Origin: Alligator mississippiensis
Taxonomy: Eukaryota; Chordata; Crocodylia; Alligatoridae
DNA length: 64,000 bases
Assembly: GCF_030867095.1 (NCBI RefSeq)
Contig: NC_081824.1
Span: 240,896,719-240,960,718, forward strand
Reading direction: 5' to 3'
A program made the position numbers and the translations under genes. Of this stretch, positions 51,301 through 63,300 are shown piece after piece; within the stretch, counting starts at the first letter, position 1; the number at the start of each line of letters is the position of its first letter. Under the pieces are notes generated by a model that made no database searches, had not been told where the DNA came from, and saw nothing but the letters and a program-made list of their open reading frames with translations.

Positions 51301-54300
51301 ATTGAAAAGCATCACAGAGAGTGACAAATATCACTTGAAGCCTCTCTTCTTAGGTGCATTCAGAATACCACTGGGTTTCTTATTTATAAATACTCTGTAC
51401 CGTTGCAGTGTTGAGTCTTCGTTTGATTGAGAGACCATGTGCTGATGGACCTTATTTGGGGCCTCAGCTATTGAGAATTAGTTTGTATGCCATTCTGGGT
51501 TGCTCAAGGCTCTTTGCCTTCCTAGGGGGGGCGGGGGGGGGCTTGCAATGCATGTTGGCTTGTTCTGGAATTTTCTTCATTCTTCCGATGTAAGTTAAGG
51601 TCTGGGAGGTTTTTTTGGAAACCAGAGTACAGGACTTGGCTTAAGAGAATGGATTGACTTTTGGGGGCATTGTGAGCATGTTTAATGCATCTGCTGCTGT
51701 TCTCAAAAAATATGATCTTTCTCTGTATCCAACAGGGTATGCACCTGTTCATAACTTACCTCTATGTTTTTGGTTTTTTCCACATTCATTTTTAGTTTAC
51801 CCTAAAAGGGAACTTGCACACTTTCTTCCTATATGGAATGCCTCAGTGTGCAGTTCCTGCTACATAGAAGTAGGCCTCTTTTTTCCAAGGGATTTGGAAT
51901 ATAAATGAAAGAAACATAGTTCCAACAGCATGTTGAGTAAGGGCCTGTTCTCAGTGATACAAGGCTAGCTTTCCTGTACTTTTAATACGTGTTGATGAGC
52001 CTTGCCATATGTGCAGAAAAGGATTTGAATGGCAATGAGAGCCATTCAGCACTCAAAGAAAACTGTTCCCTATGCACTTGGCAGCAAGAAGGAAGACCCA
52101 AAGTTGAATTAGACAAGGTTACTACCTAAAGCTTTTGTGTAGAAGGAGATTTGAGCAAAACAGAGGAAACTGGGGGAGAGAGGGGGTTAGGGAGAAATGG
52201 GCAGAGGGTTTTGAGGAGGATTACAAAGTTATCTAGAGCTTTGAAAGTCAGTTTCAAATGCATAAACACAACACCACAGTAAGTGAGAAGTTAATAGCAA
52301 ATGAGTAGGTGAATCCTTGGTGTGGTCAGAACAGCAAGAAAGGGCTTTCACTGAATTGTTTTAGGAAAGCAGCTGAGAGTCAGGGTGTCACTGTGCACAG
52401 CCCGAGAAGGTATGGGTGTGTGCCCCTGGATCTACACATGGGGCAGGCCCGCTGCAGACTGGAGCCAGAGGCTGCGCCAAGCTTTTCCTGGTGGGGGGCT
52501 GGGCTGCACTGTGCTCGGGGCACACAGCAGTGGCACTGGGAGGGGTCTGCGGCAAATTTGGGGGTGACTGAAGCCCCCCCAGCCCCTCTTTTCAGCACCG
52601 CCACCTCCTGCCTCGAGCGCAGCTTGGCCCAGCCCCCACCAGGAAGAGCCCGATGGCAGCCCGACCTGCCCCGTGCACAGATCTGGGGGGCACATGCCCC
52701 CCATGCCCTCCTGGGGTGCGTGTAGCAGTAGGAGCTGCCCCCCCCCCCCCCCCCCATGACTCCCAGATGAGCCACAGCCCTGTCCAATGTCCCACCCTGG
52801 TTGAGCAGCACCTGCCCCACCCCAGCCCCACTCCCAGGGAGGAAAGGGCTAGCAGCTACAAGGAAGAACTGTTCCAAACTTAGAGGTCCCCTACTAGCAG
52901 AGATTAATGCAAAAGTTTCACTCTTTCTCAATATCTTCAAAGTAAGAAGGAGCAGCATCTGAGAAGGGAACTCTGCCTGCTGGACTGTCTAATTGCATGC
53001 ATAGTTGCTGCCTATAAAGCCATCTTGTTGGAAGAGGAGAGCTAGTGGATGTCCCTGTCCTGTTCTGCTGACTCTGTATTTCATTCTCTTTTCTCTCAGG
53101 CACAGTCAGAAGGTTCCTGGAGATATATGGGGAGACTCTGGAGAAGGTGGTGTTTGCAGTGTCTGAGCTGGAAGAGGTATCTCATCTGTATTCATCCTGT
53201 CAAAGTTCTTGGGCATGTTCTTATCCTCAAGCTTTAGGTCAGTGTAGATTCTTGTTCTCTAGGTTGTATTGTGGAGCTGAAGGTGAGTTACTTTATTCTC
53301 AAATTATACCCGTCTCTTCCCTGGCTTCTGGCCCCCTCGCGTTTTAATGAATGTCCTCCTAGGTGGCTCATCGGAAGCCCCTCTCTGTTTTCCCTGCTTG
53401 TATTCTCTTTAGAAGCTACAAACGGAATTGGCAAAAGCTTGGCCTATAGTTTTCTCTAGCCAGAAGGCAATTGCTTCATGTAAGATTCCTACTTAGCTTT
53501 GTCAATGCTGAAAATCCTCTCTGCTCCTTAGATTGAGGTCGCCATAGATCCTCCTGCCAGAGCCAAAGAAAGATTCCTAGGGGTTGAGGAAACTATCCCA
53601 TTTTCCAAGGGTTAATTAACCTTTGTTCTGTTTCCAGACTCCGACAATTTACTTTTGGACTTTCTTCTTTATCCTCTCATTGTACCTGTCTAAGGTTGTT
53701 TCTATGGAGATTTCAGAACATACTGAATCTAGTCAGTGTCCCTGGTGCCTGAAGTGAAATACGTCCTGCCCATTTGGGTTTTTAAATGAAAAATCCTTCT
53801 CCAAGTTTAGATGCTGGGTTTCCCTTACTGATTACTGTGCCCCTTTCCTCATATTTATCAAAGATAATTACCTCTTTCTTTTGCCTGGTTTCAAGTGGCC
53901 AAAAATACGCTGCCTTTGCAAGAACCTTCCCCTTTTTAAAGAGAACTGGCTTACAGAGGCACAAAAGGTAGTGGGGCTTAGTGGTCCAGCTTGTTTCAAG
54001 CAGCTTTCGTTGAGATCTGTCACTCATGAGAGAATTTTCCATTACAAATAAAAGGTAGCTGCAGTACTACCCTATTTAATTGTACTTTAAAACAGTTGTT
54101 GCTCAACCCCAAGCCATGCTAACATTTTATTATCTCCCTAGTTCCTGCTACATTGTTTTCTGCTGTTTGACTTATGGCACTGGAGAGAACAGTAGAAACT
54201 TAAGGGAACTAAATATATAGATTTGGTTAAACATCATGAAAGGATTGTAAAGCTGTAGCTGTATGAAAAGATGTATACTGAGAGAGAGGATTTATTTAAA

Positions 54301-57300
54301 CTAGGAATAATAGGATTAACCATATGGGGGGAAAAATACAGTTTTAATATCAGAAACATGTTTCTAAAACAGCCTTGTAGCATGAAGGAAGGAAGTATGT
54401 AACATAATCCAGTCAAAATTTTAATGAAACATTTGCAGGGCATAGTCATTTGAAGGGTGGAACTGCTGTGACTTAATATTTCTGTGAATAAACACTCTTA
54501 GAGGCTCGGGCTGTCTCCCTTTCCTCTTTTGCATTGGGCAAAAGCTCAGTGAAAGAAGGGAAGGAGATACGGGGTATCAAATAGGAAGAAGGAACAGTTT
54601 CTGAGAGAGACCCTTTGTCCCCCTATTCAGAGTTGAAATTGTTTGTGACAACATGGAGTAGCAGAACTTTTGAACCCTCTCACGAATACATGTAAGTCCT
54701 TAAACTTTCCTACTTCCAGGTCACTTACAAGAAGTTGCTGCCTCTGTATTTTCCAAGGTCATTGGAAGAAGAGAGTCGATCATTGCTTTGCCTTCCTGCA
54801 GATATTGGCAATGCAGAAGGGGAGCCAGTTGTACCAGAGCGTCAGATCAGGATTAGTGAGAAGCCAGGCATTCCAGATGGTGAGTTTTTGCAGCATCGTG
54901 AAACAACTGTCAGTTAGCGTGACAGTCAGTGAAAACCAGAGAACATGCAAAGGGAACAAACAGTTGCCTTTTTCAGGTGCTACATACTCATCACATTTAC
55001 AAGAACAGCCTCAGAGCAAAAATGTGCCAGTATTATGGCCACATACACTCTACCCTAGTGACATCAGCTAAAATCCTTTCTTCAGAGAAGGTGGAAGATG
55101 TGGACAAGAGATGATTTGACTTTTCTCTGGAGCAGCAAAAAGTCGTGACCAACCCCATGAGAAAGAGCTCCATCTTTGTGACTCCTCTTGGGCTGAGACG
55201 GGTAGTATTTGTGAACAATCCTGCAAGACATCCCCTGCCCCAAGGAATTTGGTATTCCAGCCAGCACGTCCAGAAAAGCGCTGCAGTCAGGAGGCGGGGA
55301 TAGGGCATTGGGAAGATTTCCACTGGGTAAAGACTGTGTGGTAGAAATTACTTTTAAGGAGAGAACTGAAAGAGATGGCCAGGATTTCAGGTGTCAAAAG
55401 GACTGCTAGGCTCCAAAAAACTAACTGGAAAAGACAAGCAGGAGAAACCACAGGTTGTATTTGAGTTGAAAGCAAGACTATCTGATAAGTATGAAGCAGA
55501 ATATAATAAGCAAAGATGGAGTTAGCTTCCCTTCCTGCTTCATATGGTGGTTCAGTCTCATCCATTGTGATAAGCTAAAACCAGCCACCTTTCTACATCT
55601 GTGCCAAGTTCTCTATCCTTTTCATCATTGCTCCTGAACAAGTAGCAGACAGCTTACATCAGATAGCTCAGACCTTCTTGACTGATTTGAGAAGCATGTC
55701 CTTCCCTTTTCCAGCAGTAACGAGAGTTTGTCCAGAAGAAAAAGTGATACAAAATACTCGGGTCCCTGGCCAGGGGCAAGTATTGGCCACAACTGCTTTT
55801 CAGTGTGAAATGTACACCACCACTGCTGAAGAAGAGAAGCCAGTTAGAATAACTCCTGGAAATTTTTCCTGCTTTCTGGGAACACAGACCCAAGTTGTGG
55901 GGAAGGTTTAATTCTCAATACATCCTGTCTGAAACCAAGAATTGCTCTTTTCTTTTTCTTCCTCCTTCCCCCTCCCCCCTTCCCCCCCCCCCATACATTT
56001 TCTGTACAAAGAGAGTAGCATGTGGCAGCTGCAGTTAAGGTGGCAAATAAATGCACCAGAGTCTAGCATTCTGATTTCTCACCCTGCACACCACAGTATT
56101 CTCTAAGAATGGGTCAGCCCACCTATCTTGCATCCTTTTTTTTTTTTCTTTTCTTCCTAAAGGAGACCAAGGTAATGAATCTGCTCCAAGGATGGACTGA
56201 ATAAAATCTCATGGCACTCAGTTTAAAAACTAGAGGAATGATACTAGGCAAAGATTTCTGCGACCTGAAGAAGAATGCACTGCATTCAAAAGCCTGTCTA
56301 AGTTTACCCCAACCATGCAATTGATCCAATAAAAGATGTCACCCCCCAAAATGTGCTTCCTATATGTTTCCTGGACCATCACAGCTGCATCATAATTCCA
56401 AGAGTACCAAAACATGAAGGAACTATGCTCATATTTTCAAGGCACTTTATAGCCATTAAACCTAGGAGTCCCAGTGAGACAGTTCACTACTATCCAGAGG
56501 CAAAGATTTCTTGTGATACCTTTTACTGAACCAACTATATAGCCAAGAGAGGTTTGACAAGCTTTAGGGCACGTGCTGCCCTTTTTTTAGGTCAGAGGGA
56601 GAAACAAAGCTAGCTTGAGCTGAATTAGCAAAGATTATAGTTCAATTGTAGTGAGCCATAAAGCCACTGCCTGTGTCTTTCTGTATGAGCCACAAAGCTG
56701 CTGCCACAGTCCAGGTTTTTTAGTTTCCAGTAAAGTTATGAATTTTTGTTCCTAGTCCCATTTTCTGAAGGTGTTTTGTTGTTTTTCCCCCGAGTTCCTA
56801 CGAGGATTGTGACATCAAAAAAGGGATGGTTCTGTGAAAAGTGCTTCTATCAGTGTTGATGTATGGCTGTTCTTTATTTTTTTTTTTTTTTTTCTGTGAA
56901 TATTTTTATTTTGGTGCATAGCTTTTTGTGTGATTTCATGAGGCATGTGGTGCACTGGGTGAGAGGAGAGCACATTCTGGGATAGACATGTATCCATGAA
57001 TTCTGATTATTGTGCTTGGGGGTAGGGGGGAGAGGGGAGGAAGAATAAGGGGGCAGAGGTGTTGATTGTTGTGGCAGTAGATGCCTGCTGACAAGTTTAG
57101 CATTTGTTAAGGTTGGATTGGGTTGTGTTCATCTGGTGTCTTTTATTCAGCAGGGAATTTGCTTCTGATGAGTCAGGTTTGGGGGTTGCTGAAAGCCAGA
57201 AGTGGGGGAGTTGGGAATATTTTTCTCCAGGTCTGATCTTTTTAAAGTACAGGCTGTAATTTGTTCAATCCTTCTTGTATAGTCTAGTGTGGAATGGTAA

Positions 57301-60300
57301 TAAGCATATAGTGGTACATTGATAAAGATTTTCTTGGCTGATACCGATAACAGGTTATTAATCAACCATATTGAAAGATGCTGATCTGATAACCCAGGGG
57401 TTGTCAACCGGGGGTATGAGTACCCCTTGGGGTACTTGGAAAGGTGCTATGGGGTACATGTGGGCAGGCAGGGATACAGCACCTCCACCCACCGCCGCCT
57501 CCCAGGAGCAGGGCCAGGAGATTTACTGACATAAATAAACCTTTTTTTTCTTTGTGTGCTCCAGCAGCCTCCTGCGTCACATGTATCAATCAGCATCCTG
57601 GTGCTTAAAAATGGTGGTGGGGGTGCTTGAACTAAAGCTCATCAAATGAGCTATACTTCAAGTACCACTGCCACCATTGTTAAGCACAGGTATACTTTTA
57701 AGCAGAACAGAGCCGAAAGGGGTGAGGGTGGATGCAGGCTGCCCGCTGTGAGCTCAGGGGTCTCCGCCCTGTTGCCTTTGCCCCAGGAGCCCTGTGCCAG
57801 CCATGTGCACCTTACCTGCCTGGCAGCAGGGGGGCACAACTCACCGCCCTCACTGCTGCCAGGTAGGCAGGGGGAGCACGGCTGGTGTGGGGCTCCCAAG
57901 GGAAAGGCAGCAGAGCGAAGAGCCCAAGCCACAGTGAGCAGCCCACATCTGCCCCACACATAAATCTGGGGGGCACATGCTCCCCCATGCCTACCCCAGG
58001 GGGTGCGTGCAGTGCTAGGGAGCCATCCCATGCACCATCCTGGCTGGGCAGCGCCCTCAGCCCCATTCCCTCCCTCATCATGGAAGCCTAGATCTGCAAC
58101 CCCCCCTGCCCCTTCCTGTCTATAGACTTACCTGCAGGGAGCTGCTGTCCATGGCCAGGAGTACAGCTGGGCAGCATGTGCATGCATGCAGCTGTGCATG
58201 TGCACGCAGCACCCCCTGCATCTTGCTCCCGGCAGCCCCGACCAGGGCCCCTTGCAGGCTAGAATGCTGCCTGCCTGTAAGGGAAAATCCACCGTTTCTC
58301 AAGGGAACCCAGGTGACCAGAAGGCATAATTACTGGTAAACATTATCAGCTACAATGGCCAAAAAAAGCTGATAACCAGTAATGTCATTTCCCCTTTTAT
58401 TGGTATTGATTCAATAGGCAACTGATATGCTTATAAAGCATAACTGATGTGTTTGTTTTATCTGGTATTTAGCTTAAACAATGTCTGCTTCTCTTGCTGA
58501 ACTAATGAAGGGCAGCCTGTGCCTAAAAGCTTTTTCAAACTTCTCGCACACCTATACAGTTAGTCCAATAAAAGATATCTCAAAAAAATCTTGCTTTCAA
58601 GTTTCCTGGACCATTGTGGCTACAACTGTACTCCATGCCCTTTAGTACACGTTACCAAGATTAGGCTTTGGGAATTTCTAGCTCCCAGTCCTATCCTAAA
58701 TGCTCTAGATAATATTGCCCAGTCAACAAATAATCACAGAAAATTCTGCATCACGATCGGGTGTCTGAATTTCATGACAAGTGTTAGCATTGTTGGTCAT
58801 GTCTACTTATTGCATTGTCACAACACATGACGTAGTCTTTTGGTCCAGTGACATGTATTTCTTGTACATACTACAAAGTCTTGACTACTTTCCCCTTACT
58901 GCCTTTGCCTTATTCCCATTTTTCCATTGCAGATAACTCTGACGAGGAAGGGCTGGAAGCAGATCTTTCTTTCATTGGTTCCCATGCTTTTGCCCGCATG
59001 GAGGGAGATGTTGATAAACAGAGGCGCCTCATCCTCCAGGGACAGTTGTCAGAGGCAGCACTACAGAAGCAGCATCAGAGAAAGTGAGAATGTGGCACTG
59101 GCACCCCATGTGTGTTTCAGCTAGACCTGTGATTCAGAGCATGAACCATGGAAAATATTTATCTTCGTGTGGTGTATAGTTTGTAGTATACTAGCTGGAA
59201 AGAAGGGGCAAAGCCTAGTGTCATTCTAGATCCCTGGATTAGGTACTTGATGTTAGAGAGAGTGATACTTTGTCATACTCATTTTGTATTGGTAGAGCAA
59301 AGGTTCCCAAAGTTATTCTTGGAGGGCCTCTTAATGCATCGTGCTGAGGACCACAAAACAAAATGAGTGTGCAGTGTTCAATAGATATGATATAAAGTCC
59401 TAATTATGTTACAACATAATATTAAGAAGAATTCAGCATTACTGCTTAATTCAAGCTTGACTCATCAGTCTGTCACAATCTCAGTTTGGACTTTGATTAA
59501 TATTCACCAGTTAGCTGGCCCTGTTGAGGACAGTCATCATTAAAAATCCCTTTGCAGGCTGCATACAAATGCCTCACAGGCTGCAAGTTGCCCAGTGCCA
59601 GTGTGCATTGGGTATTCTCTGGGTTGGTTGTTATTATTCATTGCTGCTAGATGGCACTGTTCCATCACAGCTTGCTGTAACTGGTGCATTTTCTTTATCC
59701 CCTTCTGCACATGGATATTTTAGGCCTGATGACATTTGGGAAACTTGAGCACCTATCAGTCCACTGTCTCTTCTGTCATAAGTTGGAGCAAGTGAATTCT
59801 GAGGCTGGCTTTATGCCAAATTTCTGTTTTACCCTTTACCCATATCAGGAACTGGTTTAACTTCTTGGGTGTCAATTCCATGTTAGGATTCTTGTAGTTT
59901 GGACAGGATGTTTGGCTTTAAAACTAGTTAAGCGCCTCAATAAATAGGATGTTGCTAAGACCAGTGTCCGTCTACCTTATGCCTAACTTCTAGATTTTTA
60001 AAAGAAATGCTTTTATTTATTTATTTTTAACTTTTTAATGCAAGTAATCTTTTTTTTTTTCTTAAATGTGAAAATTTTCCCACAGTGTTTGCAGCCCAAA
60101 TACAATGCCATTGCACTTGTTCAGGGATCTGGAAAGGAGATCCATTTGGTGTACGTGGCTGGTTCTGGAAAAAAAAAAAGTAGCCAAGGGCATAATTAAT
60201 GCTGCTGGTTTCGTTGTTTCACTCTCTTTTGAAGCGCTTTGGAAGTATTTTCTTTTCTCAAAGGATCACTGTATTGACTGCTCTCGGAGATCCAGTTCTC

Positions 60301-63300
60301 CAGCTTTTGTAGACTTTCCAAGTTCATCTCCATGTTTTATAATGCAGAAACTGAGGAGAGAAAAAGAGCAAGTTCTGATCCCATGTGTTTCACTTTCTAG
60401 TTACAATCGCTGGCTGTGTCAAGCGAGAGCTGAAGACCTGTCCGACATTGCTTCTCTCAAAGCCCTGTATCAGACAGGTGAGTCCAGGGTCTCCAAGCCT
60501 GCTGCATGTGTGTGTGCGCCAGTAGAAAATGAAATAGTCACCTGCACCTCTATGAAGGGGTGATTCATTGTGGTGAAATTAAAGTATCTGCTTTAATCTG
60601 ACAATTCTAAAAGTCATTTATTTCAGTGCATGTCTGTGTACAGCCAGATAAGGTTCAGGAGAGTTTCTAAAGGTGTATGAAAGTTTCTAAGCTATGTGAA
60701 ATGTGATGAACAGGGATCCTGGTTTTCTCTGTTTGAAAATCCCGAATTCTCTGCTTCAAAACCCCCAAATCTGTGTTTGTCCATGATTTTAAAATGAAAC
60801 ACCGCTACCAGTGCCTCAATCATTTGTATTAACATAAATTCCAAAATACATAAGTATTTAGAATTTGATTTTGGCTTTCTTATTACAGAAAATCAGAGCT
60901 CCCACTGTCCCCTTCACTCACCATGATATGGATCCAGCTGCAGCTGTCCCCCCTGCTGCTTTTGTGGTTCTGAGCAGACCTGATATGCTGGTGCCCCTCA
61001 CTCCCAAGCCACAGCCCACCCACTCCCCCCAGTTCCTGCTGGTGTCCCTCAGTGGCCCTCACCACAGGCCCCAGTGTGTGGGGTGGGAAGGGGGTGTGGG
61101 GCAGGTGGAGTGCCTGAGCATGGGCAATGTGTCAGGGGAGCATGGGGGGGAGGGGGGCACATGTCCCCCAGATTTGTGCACCCACAGCAAGACATGGGGC
61201 TATAATCTGGCCAGATTGGCATGGGCAGGAGCCACCACTGGCCCAGCAGCTGGAACCTGATGTGGGAGGGTGGAACAGGGTAGTGAGACTCGTTGTTGCT
61301 GCTGCCAGGACCCCCGCACCAGCCATGCTACCCTTACCTCACCACCAGCTGCCGCCCCCTCTCCCTTCAGTCCACCCACACTGCCCCCCACCCCTCCGGG
61401 GTAGAGCCATGGCCCAGCATGCAAGCAACTGGCAGCAGGAGGAAGCGAGGGCAGCACTGTCCCCACCCCCTGATTCGTTGCTCTTTGAACTGTTGACAGC
61501 ACACCTAACGTGGGGGTCCTGGTGACAGTGGTGAGACTTGCCACCCTGCTCTGCCTTCCTGCACTGGGTCCTGCCTGCTGGGCCATAGAGGCAGCTTCTG
61601 CCTGTGCTGGTCCAGTCAGACTGCAGCCCTATGCCTGCTGTGGATGCAGAAATCTGGGGGGCATGTGCCACCCCTGTACTCCTCTGACACATTGCCCATG
61701 TCCACCCCTGCTATAGACTTACCTGCAAAGAGCTGTGGGAGCTGCTCACCACCATGCTGTCTGGCTGTCGTGCATGTGGTTCCCTCTGCCCATGATAGCC
61801 TTCCTCCTCCTCCCCCCAGTCCCAAGTAGCCCCTTGCAGGCTGGAATTCTGCCAGCCTGCAAGAGGAAACCTGCAGTTTCCAATGTTTTTCTCCTTTAAA
61901 GGAAAGAATCTGCATTTTTTCGCAGTAAATGGAAAACCCGGATCCCTGGTGATGAACTAGGGACATGTTTAGAAATGTAGCTCTTCTATGATGAATGTCA
62001 AATCATACTTTTATATTTGACATTCTGTTTATCTAAAGAGCAGTTCATGTGCTGGTGTCTGCTGTATGTATTGTTTTCCCTCCTGTTTAGGACTCCTCAT
62101 GCTTCTAGCCCTTTTTATGTAGGTTGGATTGAATATCCAAGTTACTGGTGACTGACTTAATGCAGGGAAGAGGGAGGCAGTCCCAGAATACAGAGGTTCC
62201 AATAAATGCTGGGTACAGTGTAAAGTACAATACAGTGAAATTTTAAAGTCAGCAACTGATGGTCCTCTGGACTTCAACTTCACTTGAGTTTCAAACCACC
62301 CACCTCCAGCAGTCCAGTCCATTTTCCCATGAGAAGTTAAGGGGGATTATAATTTTCCTGGACTCCGAATGAAGCATACCAGAGCATGAAGCCAGCCTGA
62401 CTGACCAAGTATCAGCTTTGTCAGCTTTATTTGCTGTAGAAGAGGATTCCTCTGGCTGAAGTTTGGTACAGAAGTATAGTAAACCTCAAAGCATCTCATG
62501 ACTAATGTTCTTGAGGCCACTTGCAAATTTAAAAATTACATCCAGCAGCAACCCCCTCTCAGGTGGGATGGACTTCCATGAGTGAAAGGCTAAGAAAAAA
62601 AGCAATAATTATCAGTGATATTTGGTAGGCATGTCACACAAGAAATGGAACTGTTACTGATGGATAGGATTCTTCTATTGGATGGGATTCTTCACAGCAT
62701 TAGAGACTGTGAGTCACTGCTGACATTGAGTGAGATCTTGTTTCATACATGCCAGCTACGTCATGTTTTAAGATTCCTTAAAAGTCCAAATTAACCTTTC
62801 CACCCTGTAGACATGAAGAAGTAGACTGCTTAAAGAATAACAAGCCTTACTTAATCATTTTGTTCAGTTGCTACTCTTTAGAAAAGGTATATCTGTCCCC
62901 CTATGGGACTTGCATCCACCCTTCTCTTTCCCTGCCTTTCCCCCTTGGTTTGTAAGTCTTGTTTATCATTTGCATTTAAAAAGCATGCAGGAAACTCCTG
63001 TTTACCAAATCTTCAATGAGGCATGGTACCTGTTAGAGGGTTACACATCTAATAAGATGCGCACTTTGGTCTTGATAAAGCTGGAGTTGGAGACTTTTAA
63101 ACAGAGAGCAATCATAGCAAATTGCTGAAACTTGAGTGTTACTGAATGGAGCCTTCCTTGTCTTTAATGTAGTTTTAGTAATTTTTTTTAGTACTGCAGG
63201 TTCCAGGATACAATGTAGGTGTTTGTTTCGGACTGAGATGAATACCGTATACAGAAGTGCATCTTTGCACACTTCTTCAACTTTTAGTGGTTGGCTGCAA

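Noticed and set aside
52380-52958. 192-codon minus-strand frame near 52.5 kb
   Set aside because: It falls in the GC-rich interspersed module shared with 29, 58 and 61 kb, and similar spurious frames appear in the other copies.
58370-58377. TGATAACC matching the eight bases before the element at 57395, as its target duplication
   Set aside because: The bases just before it do not form an inverted copy of the CAGGGG left end, so the match is probably chance.
59280-59700. Possible hAT-type element starting CAAAGGTTCCCAAAGT
   Set aside because: No inverted partner end or target duplication was found, so it is mentioned only as a weak hint within the intron entry.
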